In this document: piece by piece, positions 19,228 to 26,857 of the stretch | Position numbering within the stretch: the stretch's first letter is position 1 | Layout of the letters: each line of letters begins with the position of its first letter | Source of the DNA: Nitrospirota bacterium | GTDB taxonomy: Bacteria > Nitrospirota > Thermodesulfovibrionia > Thermodesulfovibrionales > JdFR-88 | Length of the DNA: 64,000 bases | Assembly (NCBI GenBank): GCA_021840255.1 | Contig: JAKBYX010000001.1 | Coordinates: 310,001-374,000, forward strand | Reading direction: 5' to 3' | Program-made: the position numbers and the translations under genes | The notes under the pieces: generated by a model | The model's database searches: none | What the model saw: only the letters and a program-made list of their open reading frames with translations | Told to the model about the DNA's origin: nothing

Positions 19228-20777
19228 ATCTGATTACCTCCTTTTAGATGCTTGACCAGTTTTTCAATCTCCCTTTCGTAGGCATGCCTGTTCTTGGGGC
19301 ATGTCGCGGCCACCGTAAGGAGGGTGCCTTTTTTATCCGGCGCCATCCGGACCCAAATCTTTTTGTGGCTTATGAAGAAGGCCACATAAAGACCAAGGGC
19401 AAGCAGGATGCAGCCCAGATAGACGACCCACACCCCGGGGTCTTTCCTCACCTGGAGCCCTGTGGCCTGTACGCCCCAGAAATCGGTCAGGCCCACGCTG
19501 CTGCCGTCCGGCAGACTCCACGTCTCAGGGTACCTTTGGACGATCCATTTCGAACTCCGGGCCCCATCGGGACCTGAAATGTCGACCTTTACAGCCGGGT
19601 TGGTCATCATCTGCGAATATGTCTCGGCCCTGCCCGCATCGTCAAATGCGAGGGCCGGATTGAATTCGGTCAGTTTCACTGTTTCCTTGGTGCCCGGTAT
19701 GCTGAAGCTCTGCCCTATCTTCAGTTTCCGGGTCTCTGTTTGCCCGTCAGGCGACCTTATACCCAGTACGGCTACCCCGTTTGAAAGGTCGTGCCTTAAC
19801 CTGAAGCTGGACTGGTAAAACATGACCCCCTTGTACTTGAGCGGGTGGTTGACCTCTATCCATTTGGAAACGACAGGTTTGCCGTTTTCCAACACGGTAA
19901 CAAGGCTCCTGTACGCCTTGGGCATATCGGTCTGGCCGTAAAACTGAACCTGGAACTGCTGGCAGAGAACCTGGAAGCCCAGGGGGATGACGCCCACGGA
20001 CCGCAGGTCCTTTTCAAAGTCAGGGAGACTTTCATTTAACGATTGGGCCGCCGTCTGAAGGTCTCCGTTGCCGGAATAAAGCGCCCCCAGCAGGCTCGCC
20101 CTCCGGGCGACCTGGGACGGGTCGGACATGTCCATATTGTTCGAGTAGACGATGTTGGCGTTGAAACCCTCCGGCAGGTCCACATATCCCCTGAACCCAA
20201 GGAACACGCCAAGTACGGCGCCAAGCAGTATGACAAGTATGCTTACGTGCGTTACGTAAACTCCCGAACGGCTCCAGGCATTTTTTTGCGCGTATAACTG
20301 CACGGACCCATCCGGCCCCTTCTCACTCTTCGCGGTAAAACCTATGGATTTCATGGCGGAGACGGCCTTCTCCAGGGCCGAATCAGGACCGCCGGGGACC
20401 ACAAACTCATCCTTTAAAGGCATCCGCTTCATCTGGTCCGGGGCGATCGGTTTTACCGGGGTGCGCATAATGCGCCAGATGGCCGGGAACCGGTCTATGG
20501 AGCAGACAAGCAGGTTAAGGGCAAACAGGGAAAGAAGCGTCAAAAACCACCAGGACCGGTACATGTTCATGAACCCCAGAGCATACAGCACCTTGTATGC
20601 CGCAGGCGCCAGACCCTGCCCCACAAGGCTTGAAAGCACCCTCAGGTTTTCCGCATAAGAGGCCTGTTGCTCTATTACCGTACCGACGATCGACGTGAGC
20701 GCAACCAGCGCGAATATTACGATAGCGAGTTTTATGGAGGAGAAAAATGACCAGACCTTATCCAAAAAGCTCTTCAT
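19224..20777 (-). CDS. resB: cytochrome c biogenesis protein ResB
   Basis: A 517-residue membrane protein: N-terminal helices (FFSSIKLAIVIFALVALTSIVGT and WWFLTLLSLFALNLLVCSIDR), a large periplasmic domain containing PLKYKGVMFYQSSF, and a C-terminal helix near VWVVYLGCILLALG, the usual ResB topology. It is the partner of CcsB in system II. It begins the resB-ccsB-kinase-regulator run. Confidence 0.94.
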   Translation of the reverse strand: MKSFLDKVWSFFSSIKLAIVIFALVALTSIVGTVIEQQASYAENLRVLSSLVGQGLAPAAYKVLYALGFMNMYRSWWFLTLLSLFALNLLVCSIDRFPAIWRIMRTPVKPIAPDQMKRMPLKDEFVVPGGPDSALEKAVSAMKSIGFTAKSEKGPDGSVQLYAQKNAWSRSGVYVTHVSILVILLGAVLGVFLGFRGYVDLPEGFNANIVYSNNMDMSDPSQVARRASLLGALYSGNGDLQTAAQSLNESLPDFEKDLRSVGVIPLGFQVLCQQFQVQFYGQTDMPKAYRSLVTVLENGKPVVSKWIEVNHPLKYKGVMFYQSSFRLRHDLSNGVAVLGIRSPDGQTETRKLKIGQSFSIPGTKETVKLTEFNPALAFDDAGRAETYSQMMTNPAVKVDISGPDGARSSKWIVQRYPETWSLPDGSSVGLTDFWGVQATGLQVRKDPGVWVVYLGCILLALGLYVAFFISHKKIWVRMAPDKKGTLLTVAATCPKNRHAYEREIEKLVKHLKGGNQI

Positions 20778-20836
20778 TATCTAGGCAAAAACTCCTTTCA
20801 AGGGAAAATAATCCCCCCTAAACAGGAGGTGGAATG

Positions 20837-21343
20837 TTATTTTTTCTTTGCAGGGCATACATTTATATCCATTGATGATAATATTTTTAACTCTGAAATA
20901 GCAATCAACTCCTTCTTCCCGCGTTTCCTTATCAAGGGCACCGGCCTGTCGCGGAGGGCATCCACTATGCAGAAAAATCCGAATGGCTCCCCATACGGGT
21001 TGGACAGACGGTGGGGCTCCATAGGCCCTATGTAGGCTACGTCCAGGTATCCAAGCTCGCGTGTCCGCCCGCCAAGCCTCACCCTGCCCTGCCCCTTTAT
21101 GACCACCACGACGTGCTCATGGTTGTGCATCTCAAGACTTGTATATCCTCCGGGGGAGACCTCAAAATACCTTAAATGGAATTTTGTCTGCTCTCCCAAA
21201 AGGCCCGCGATCAGGGAATGCCTTGCCACATGGGTCCAGCCGTCTTCGCCATTTTCCTTATATACGGTTGGCTTTACCCCCTGCCAGGAGCAATTCCCTT
21301 TATGCTTATATACCTTGCCCGCTGTTTTGGCCTTTCTCTCCAT
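20837..21343 (-). CDS. cupin-domain protein
   Basis: A 168-residue single cupin. Metal motif 1 is GGYTSLEMHNHEHVVVVIKGQGRV (His-x-His then Glu-less variant), and motif 2 is near DVAYIGPMEPHRLSNP. The fold binds a metal and may serve an oxygenase, isomerase or binding role; the substrate is unknown. It is the first gene read after the two dehydrogenase genes on the same strand, 57 nt downstream of an A/C-rich tract. Confidence 0.78.
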   Translation of the reverse strand: MERKAKTAGKVYKHKGNCSWQGVKPTVYKENGEDGWTHVARHSLIAGLLGEQTKFHLRYFEVSPGGYTSLEMHNHEHVVVVIKGQGRVRLGGRTRELGYLDVAYIGPMEPHRLSNPYGEPFGFFCIVDALRDRPVPLIRKRGKKELIAISELKILSSMDINVCPAKKK

Positions 21344-21400
21344 TTGCCTTCTCCTTTTTCAAAAAAACAAAAAACAAAAAAATCAAAAAACATTTCCGGA

Positions 21401-22447
21401 TCAAAAACTGATCAAGACCTTCAGGGAATCGGCCGCCCGCGCCGCCAGCCTGTACGCCTCCTGTGTTTCCCCGATGGGGAAGCGATGGGTCACGACCATG
21501 TCCGCACGGACATGCCCGCCGTTTATCATGGCCAGGGCGGCGCGCGTATCTTCGGGGCCGGTGGAATAGCTTGGGATAAGGCTTACCTCCCTGAAATAGA
21601 TATCGTTGGGGTCTATGCTCAACACCTCTCCGGGCTTGGCCGGAGTAAAGAGCACTACCTTCCCGCCAGGCCCGGCCGTCTCCAGCGCCGTATGCATGGC
21701 ACGGACGCTGTTTGGCCCGGCTATAACGAGGTCCGCCATCTGCCCGCCCGTTATTTTCTTTACCGCCTGCACGGGATCTTCCCGCGAGACATCGACAACG
21801 CGGCCCGCCCCCAGCCGCAGGGCCTTTTCGAGCCGGAAAGGCACCGTATCCGCCCCGATTATGTTCTCCCCCTTCACCCCAAACGCCTTAAGTGCCAGGA
21901 TGTGGAGGATGCCCATAACTCCCAGGCCGATCACAAAAACAGAAATTGCGTTTTTAGCGGGAAGACCGGCCCTCCTGAGTCCCTTGAGCACACATCCCAG
22001 GGGTTCCACAAGAACACCGTCCTCGAAAGAAAGGGGTTCGGGAAGTTTTAGTGTATCGTGCATCAGGTTCACCGCCGGGATGAGTATGTATTCGGAAATA
22101 CCCCCTGGTATGAGCGAAGAACTCTTCCAGGTGCTGCAGTGGACGAACTGGCCTTTTTTGCAGAAGGGACAATTTTCCCTGTCCATGCAGGGGGCGTGGT
22201 GGTGGACGGACACCCTGTCCCCCTCGGCAAAAAAGTCCTCCACACCGCTGCCGGTCCTCACTATGACCCCGGAGGGTTCATGGCCCAGAACCAGCGGGGC
22301 CTTTTTCTCTATGTACCAGGGCATCAGATCCCCGGAGCAGATGCCGGAGGCCATGGTCTTCATGAGCGCCTCCCCAGGGCCGGGAGACGGAACCGGCATG
22401 TCCTCTATCCTTATGTCGCCAAAGCTATAAAGCCGTGCGGTCTTCAT
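21401..22447 (-). CDS. zinc-dependent alcohol dehydrogenase, MDR family (downstream copy)
   Basis: A 348-residue medium-chain dehydrogenase: catalytic zinc ligands in SGICSGDLMPW and LGHEPSG, structural zinc Cys cluster CMDRENCPFCKKGQFVHC, and the NAD motif VIGLGVMGILH. Residues resemble sorbitol/threonine dehydrogenase relatives. It overlaps the upstream paralog by 4 nt. Two tandem MDR enzymes suggest a pathway with two alcohol or polyol oxidations, but the substrates cannot be read from sequence. Confidence 0.88.
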   Translation of the reverse strand: MKTARLYSFGDIRIEDMPVPSPGPGEALMKTMASGICSGDLMPWYIEKKAPLVLGHEPSGVIVRTGSGVEDFFAEGDRVSVHHHAPCMDRENCPFCKKGQFVHCSTWKSSSLIPGGISEYILIPAVNLMHDTLKLPEPLSFEDGVLVEPLGCVLKGLRRAGLPAKNAISVFVIGLGVMGILHILALKAFGVKGENIIGADTVPFRLEKALRLGAGRVVDVSREDPVQAVKKITGGQMADLVIAGPNSVRAMHTALETAGPGGKVVLFTPAKPGEVLSIDPNDIYFREVSLIPSYSTGPEDTRAALAMINGGHVRADMVVTHRFPIGETQEAYRLAARAADSLKVLISF

Positions 22448-23535
22448 CTCTTCCCGTCTTTGATTACATATTTGATGCCCTTGCCCTCGGCAAGCTTTTT
22501 GAAAGCGCTCTCCGCCTCTGAGAGGCTATAAGTGCCGGAGATAAGAGGGGAGACGTCTATCCTCCTTTCCGCAAGCAGTCTGTATGCCTGCCGGACATCT
22601 TCCGGGCAAAAATGGAAGGAAGCCGCCAGGGCAAGCTCATCGTAATGTATCCGGCTTGAAGAAAAAACGACCGGAACGCCTTTTTTCAGTCCGCCAAAAA
22701 GCATCACGCTGCCTCCCCGCCTTACGTACTGCGGGGCTGCTTCCCAGACCTCTTTCCGCCCTGTGCACTCTATGACGTAATCCGCTCCAAGCGGAGCGAA
22801 CCTGGCGAATAACGGGCCTTTAAACCCATCGGGTTTGAAAACCGCCTCCGCGCCAAGCTGTTTTGAGAGCCTGAGCCTTGAGCTCTCCAGGGCGCACACT
22901 GCCACCCTTACGCCTCTGGCCTTTAAAAGGAGGAGGTGAAGGAGCCCTATCGGGCCTGCTCCGAAGATAAGCGCGGTCTCATCTGTCTTATTTTTTGAGT
23001 TTTTTGTTTTTTTTGAGGACGCTTTCTTTTGAGAGCCAGTGCCCAGCCTTTCAACCCCGTGCACCACACAGCTGAGGGGCTCCAGAAAGGCGGCCTCCTC
23101 AAATGAGAGGGCCTCCGGTTTTTTAAAGGTGTTGACCGCCACTATGTGTTCCGGCAAAAGTATGTATTGGCCGAAGGCGCCCAGCACCTTGGCGCCCATT
23201 ATCTTTTCGCAGAGGTTATAGAGCCCTTTTTCGCAGTACGGGCAGCTGAGGCACGGGGCCGTGTGGACGGCCATGACCGCATCGCCTTCCCTGAATTTTC
23301 TTACCCCCGGTCCTGCCGCGGTGACGATGCCGGAAAACTCATGCCCGAAAGGCCCGGGCATCGGTATGAGATCGTGCCCCCGCAGGTAAGCCTTCAGATC
23401 GGTCCCGCAGGTAAGCGAGGCCTTTACCTTTATGAGAAGCTCGCCGCGGCCGGGCCGGGGCACCGGGACATCCTCCCGGACAAGGATTGTCCCGGGAGCG
23501 GCAAGCCACAGCTGTTTTTGTTTTTGTATTGTCAT
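22444..23535 (-). CDS. zinc-dependent alcohol dehydrogenase, MDR family (upstream copy)
   Basis: A 363-residue paralog of the preceding entry: GTDLKAYL, FGHEFSGI, structural Cys cluster CLSCPYCEKGLYNLC, and NAD motif FGAGPIGLLHL. It has an unusual lysine-rich insert before the nucleotide-binding domain (QKKASSKKTKNSKNKTDE), encoded by an A-rich tract at about 22985-23035, and a short N-terminal KQKQ stretch from a second such tract. Both look like in-frame copies of the low-complexity tracts found between genes in this window. Confidence 0.88.
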   Translation of the reverse strand: MTIQKQKQLWLAAPGTILVREDVPVPRPGRGELLIKVKASLTCGTDLKAYLRGHDLIPMPGPFGHEFSGIVTAAGPGVRKFREGDAVMAVHTAPCLSCPYCEKGLYNLCEKIMGAKVLGAFGQYILLPEHIVAVNTFKKPEALSFEEAAFLEPLSCVVHGVERLGTGSQKKASSKKTKNSKNKTDETALIFGAGPIGLLHLLLLKARGVRVAVCALESSRLRLSKQLGAEAVFKPDGFKGPLFARFAPLGADYVIECTGRKEVWEAAPQYVRRGGSVMLFGGLKKGVPVVFSSSRIHYDELALAASFHFCPEDVRQAYRLLAERRIDVSPLISGTYSLSEAESAFKKLAEGKGIKYVIKDGKR

Positions 23536-23649
23536 TTTTGCGCTCCCGCAGCTGAAAGTTTTTCAAAAAATCACAAAAAGAAAGATGGAAAAAATGCCCG
23601 TCTCACGAACATCCCTTCGGGAACATCCCCTCAAACATCAATGAGCGGC

Positions 23650-23898
23650 CTAAAAAACGAGCTTCCCGCCGGAGATCTGCCCTATCAGCGCCGCCGCCAC
23701 GAATATGGGAATATAGCGGTAGTCCAGGTGGGACAGCCTCCGCCCAAGGAAAATGAGCGGGATGGGCAGATGTATATACAGGAACCAGCGGACTGAAAAT
23801 TTCCTTACCTTGGCACGAAGGAACCCAAAGGGCAGATTAAGGATGAACGTGAAGAGAAAAAGCCCCAGAACAAGCGCGATCGTTGCCTTTAATTCCAT
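23650..23898 (-). CDS. small hypothetical membrane protein
   Basis: 82 residues with a hydrophobic N-terminal helix (ALVLGLFLFTFILNLPFGFL), a basic loop, a second helix (FLYIHLPIPLIFLG) and a third weak one (YIPIFVAAALIGQI). No domain recognised. Function unknown. Basic residues between helices suggest an inner-membrane protein. Confidence 0.6.
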   Translation of the reverse strand: MELKATIALVLGLFLFTFILNLPFGFLRAKVRKFSVRWFLYIHLPIPLIFLGRRLSHLDYRYIPIFVAAALIGQISGGKLVF

Positions 23899-23986
23899 CT
23901 CTTCAAATTAACCTAAATACAAAAAAGCTGTCAAACCAAATGGGCATTTTTTATTCGATTTTAAGCTCTTCAGTAATTTTTTGTGC

Positions 23987-24151
23987 GGGGGGCGGACGGC
24001 ATTCGCTCCATTAAGTGCCGTCTCCCCCTGATTGCCAGCAGCCATGTATACCGCGCCGGGGTCTCCCCAGGTTGCTGCTGCGGCATGTGACTCTCTATAT
24101 TGGCACAGAGGGGCCCGCATCACACGCTGCGCTCACACCATCCGCCCCCCC
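23987..24151. repeat. intergenic repeat, copy A, with terminal inverted repeats (MITE-like)
   Basis: The 165-bp block begins GGGGGGCGGACGG and ends CCATCCGCCCCCC, an imperfect 13-bp terminal inverted repeat. It matches copy B at 31168-31312 in the opposite orientation over most of its length, including GGCATTCGCTCC and CGCTGCGCTCACACC. The 23899-24258 interval contains this and no gene. Confidence 0.7.
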
Positions 24152-24258
24152 ATTTGCATACTCCCTGTTTTTTGATGAGATTTTTTAAAAGGCCCCGCTG
24201 GCAAAAAAGCCGGTTTGGGGTAAGATTTATTCATGGCATACCCGGCCCGTAAGAGATC

Positions 24259-25482
24259 ATGGTAAATATCGAACGCCTGGCCGGCGTCCCGGTTTCAGAA
24301 GAAGCCGTGGAATGCGTAGAGCGGAAGGGGACCGGCCATCCGGACACCCTGGCGGACCTGCTTTCAGAGGCGGTCTCCGTTTCCCTGTCAAAAGAGTACC
24401 TCAGGCTTTTTGGCGCAGTCCTCCATCACAACACCGACAAAGGCTTTCTGGCCGCGGGAGGCGCCAGGAAAAACTTCCAGGGCGGCAAGATAACAAAGCC
24501 CATGCGGTTTTTCATGGGAGACAGAGCCACATTCAAGGCTGAAGGCATAAAGGTGCCGGTGGCGGACATCGCAGTGGAAGCGGCACGTAAGTGGATAAGG
24601 GAGAACATGCGCTTCATAGAGCCGGAGAGGCACATCGTCTTTCATCCGGAGCTGGCTCCGGGCTCGCAGCAGCTTTCCCGGATATACGCCACGGACGGCG
24701 CCCGCAAGCTTCTGGGGGCCAATGACACCTCGGCGGCCGTGGGCTACTGGCCGCTTTCGCCCACGGAAGAACTTGTCCTGTCCCTTGAGCGGTTCCTGAA
24801 TTCAAAAGCCTTCAAGCGTCGTTACCCGGAAACCGGCGAGGACGTGAAGGTTATGGCGGTAAGGGAGGGGCGGGCCCTTACGGTTACGGTGGCCATGCCC
24901 CTGATAGACAGGTTCTTAAGATCGGAAGGCGAGTACTTTGTCCGGAAGGAGATGGTGCTCGGGGAGATCGAGGAATTTCTGCGCACGAGACGCCTGAACG
25001 GATATTTTGAGGATTTCATGGTCCATCTGAACAGCCTTGATGTGCGCGGCGGGGGAATGGGAGGGATATATCTGAGCGTGCTTGGCACATCCGCCGAGGA
25101 TGCCGACAGCGGCCAGGTGGGCAGAGGGAACCGCGCAAACGGCCTCATAAGCCTTGGAAGGCCGCTGACCATGGAGGCGGCCGCCGGAAAAAACCCGCGC
25201 AGCCACACAGGAAAGATCTACGGGGTCCTGGCGCACGAGCTTGCAAGAAAGGTCTTCGAAGGCACACAGGGGCTAAGGGAGGTTTTTGTGCTCCTTGTAA
25301 GCAGGATCGGTATGGAGATCAACAGGCCAGCCCTCGTTTCCGTCAAGCTGAGGCTTCAGAAAGGAGCGCACCCAAGGGACGTTTCCGACCGGATAAACGC
25401 GATAATCGGGGAAGAGCTTTCAGAAAAAAACCTCCTTCCCTTTACAAGGCGGCTTTCTCTGGGGAAATATACCATCTGCTGA
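24259..25482 (+). CDS. mat: archaeal-type S-adenosylmethionine synthetase
   Basis: A 407-residue protein of the archaeal MAT family, distinct from bacterial MetK. It starts VSEEAVECVERKGTGHPDTLADLLSEA and has HNTDKGFLAAGGA, GDRATF, VMAVREGRALTVTVAMPL and GQVGRGNRANGLISLGRP. The enzyme makes S-adenosylmethionine from methionine and ATP. Length and N-terminal GTGHPD motif are normal for the family. It lies alone, so replacement of MetK by this form in the host is possible but cannot be judged from this window. Confidence 0.92.
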   Translation: MVNIERLAGVPVSEEAVECVERKGTGHPDTLADLLSEAVSVSLSKEYLRLFGAVLHHNTDKGFLAAGGARKNFQGGKITKPMRFFMGDRATFKAEGIKVPVADIAVEAARKWIRENMRFIEPERHIVFHPELAPGSQQLSRIYATDGARKLLGANDTSAAVGYWPLSPTEELVLSLERFLNSKAFKRRYPETGEDVKVMAVREGRALTVTVAMPLIDRFLRSEGEYFVRKEMVLGEIEEFLRTRRLNGYFEDFMVHLNSLDVRGGGMGGIYLSVLGTSAEDADSGQVGRGNRANGLISLGRPLTMEAAAGKNPRSHTGKIYGVLAHELARKVFEGTQGLREVFVLLVSRIGMEINRPALVSVKLRLQKGAHPRDVSDRINAIIGEELSEKNLLPFTRRLSLGKYTIC

Positions 25483-25572
25483 TGTGCGTTTTTTGTTTTT
25501 TGGTTTCTTAGGCTACTTTCGAAGGTGCGTTTTTTTAAATCCAACTGGCTGGCAGCGCAATTAAAAAAGTTT

Positions 25573-25929
25573 TTAACCGGCCGCTTCCACTCTTTTGCTT
25601 TTTATCCAGGCCAGGGTCCCCAACCCCGCGAGCGCACCAAGGGAAAGCAGGTAGGCCAAAAGCGCGCCGGCCCGCCCATCGCCAACCGCCCTGCCCCATT
25701 CCCCCCATTCCGGGGAATGATACAGCAGCATCCTCGGTATGCCGCCAAGGATAAAGAACACCATGGAGAACTTGGCCAGCCTGGACAGCATGCCGCCTTT
25801 AGGCCTCATCCGCATGAAATAGCTTAAAAAACCGCTAGCCGCGTAAAGCAATACGGCCAGGTCATACAGGGCATTGTTCAAGGCAAGCAGTGTCTTTATC
25901 GCAGGGTCCACAACCACTATTATACTCAA
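25573..25929 (-). CDS. small hypothetical membrane protein
   Basis: Up to 118 residues with about three hydrophobic segments (LYDLAVLLYAASGFLSYF, LAKFSMVFFILGGIP, AYLLSLGALAGLGTLAW) separated by charged loops. The frame opens at TTG 25929, but GTG codons at 25917 and 25911 are alternatives, because a TATAAT box lies directly upstream (25918-25923). No family recognised. Confidence 0.6.
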   Translation of the reverse strand: MSIIVVVDPAIKTLLALNNALYDLAVLLYAASGFLSYFMRMRPKGGMLSRLAKFSMVFFILGGIPRMLLYHSPEWGEWGRAVGDGRAGALLAYLLSLGALAGLGTLAWIKSKRVEAAG

Positions 25930-25984
25930 AAAAGCGGGAACTTCGGACTTTTTGGGTAGCGGGTCAGCTTAAGTGAAGGGATAA

Positions 25985-26030
25985 CCCGCCAGACGGGACG
26001 GCTTGAGCAAAAGCCGCCTCGTCTGGCGGG
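25985..26030. repeat. 20-bp imperfect inverted repeat
   Basis: CCCGCCAGACGGGACGGCTT (25985-26004) pairs with AAGCCGCCTCGTCTGGCGGG (26011-26030), two mismatches, 6-nt loop. No T-run follows on either side, so it is not a textbook terminator. It stands upstream of the PagL-like gene. Confidence 0.65.
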
Positions 26031-26096
26031 CATTATCAGACTGAGCCGCTGCTACTTTTTGCCCTTCCTTCCGTTTTTTGTAGTAATATCTATCCA

Positions 26097-26675
26097 ATGA
26101 AAAAAAACAGGGCCATCGCCCTGATTTTGCCCATATGTCTGATAATATCCGTATGCCTGCTGATCTTTGAGCCGGCCGCAATGGCCTCCTCCGGGGACAA
26201 ACCGGATCAGGCGGGGGCAGCCAGGGGTTCACTTCCGGGTTTTGAATTGGGGGTAGCGGGCGGCGGAAGCTTCAATGGCGACGGGTCCGCGCAGGCGATG
26301 CTTCTTGCGGCGTTCCAGAAACCGGTTTTCCCCGATTTCCTTCTGCGCGTGGAACCCACATTCGAATACCTGAACTCCAAGGGTGATGTGCTGTATGTGG
26401 CCGGGGCCTCGCTGGTGGCCAGAAGGCTTGCTCCGTACAAGGGGTTGACTCCTTTCGTGGACCTTGGCGCGGGGCTTAACTATATCTCCCATAACCATTT
26501 CGCGGACAGACAGCTTGGGGGCAATTTCATGTTCGACCTGATGCTGGGCGGAGGTTTTTATCTGACCAGGACAATAAGCCTCTCTTACAGGTACAGACAT
26601 CTTTCAAACGCCGGCATATTCAACCCCAACGAGGGGATAGACTCCTACTACATACTGTTTGGCATAGGAATATAA
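26097..26675 (+). CDS. PagL-like lipid A 3-O-deacylase / acyloxyacyl hydrolase
   Basis: 192 residues with a signal peptide (IALILPICLIISVCLLIF then AMASS). Beta-barrel-like alternating strands follow. Near the end is SYRYRHLSNAGIFNPNEGID, matching the PagL active-site pattern: catalytic His and Ser in HLSNA and a Glu a few residues on. PagL removes the 3-O acyl chain from lipid A in the outer membrane. The barrel ends at SYYILFGIGI, close to the normal C-terminal pattern. The start is the first ATG, 26097, with no good ribosome binding site visible. Confidence 0.82.
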   Translation: MKKNRAIALILPICLIISVCLLIFEPAAMASSGDKPDQAGAARGSLPGFELGVAGGGSFNGDGSAQAMLLAAFQKPVFPDFLLRVEPTFEYLNSKGDVLYVAGASLVARRLAPYKGLTPFVDLGAGLNYISHNHFADRQLGGNFMFDLMLGGGFYLTRTISLSYRYRHLSNAGIFNPNEGIDSYYILFGIGI

Positions 26676-26728
26676 AACACTACGGAATTCCCTCCCCCCG
26701 GAATTCCCTCACCCATCGTTTTGCTCCT

Positions 26729-26749
26729 CCCTCTCCCACTGTGAGAGGG
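26729..26749. terminator. hairpin after the PagL-like gene
   Basis: CCCTCTC (26729-26735) pairs with GAGAGGG (26743-26749). It is followed by A residues rather than T, so as a terminator it is imperfect on this strand. A direct repeat of CGGAATTCCCTC lies just upstream at about 26685-26712. Confidence 0.4.
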
Positions 26750-26857
26750 AAAAAGGATAAGGGATATGTACGGTAGCAGGACAATCTACAGGATAATCGT
26801 TCATGTATAATAGAAAAACTTTTTTTATTTTTAAAAAACTGGGAGGTTTCCTGTTCA

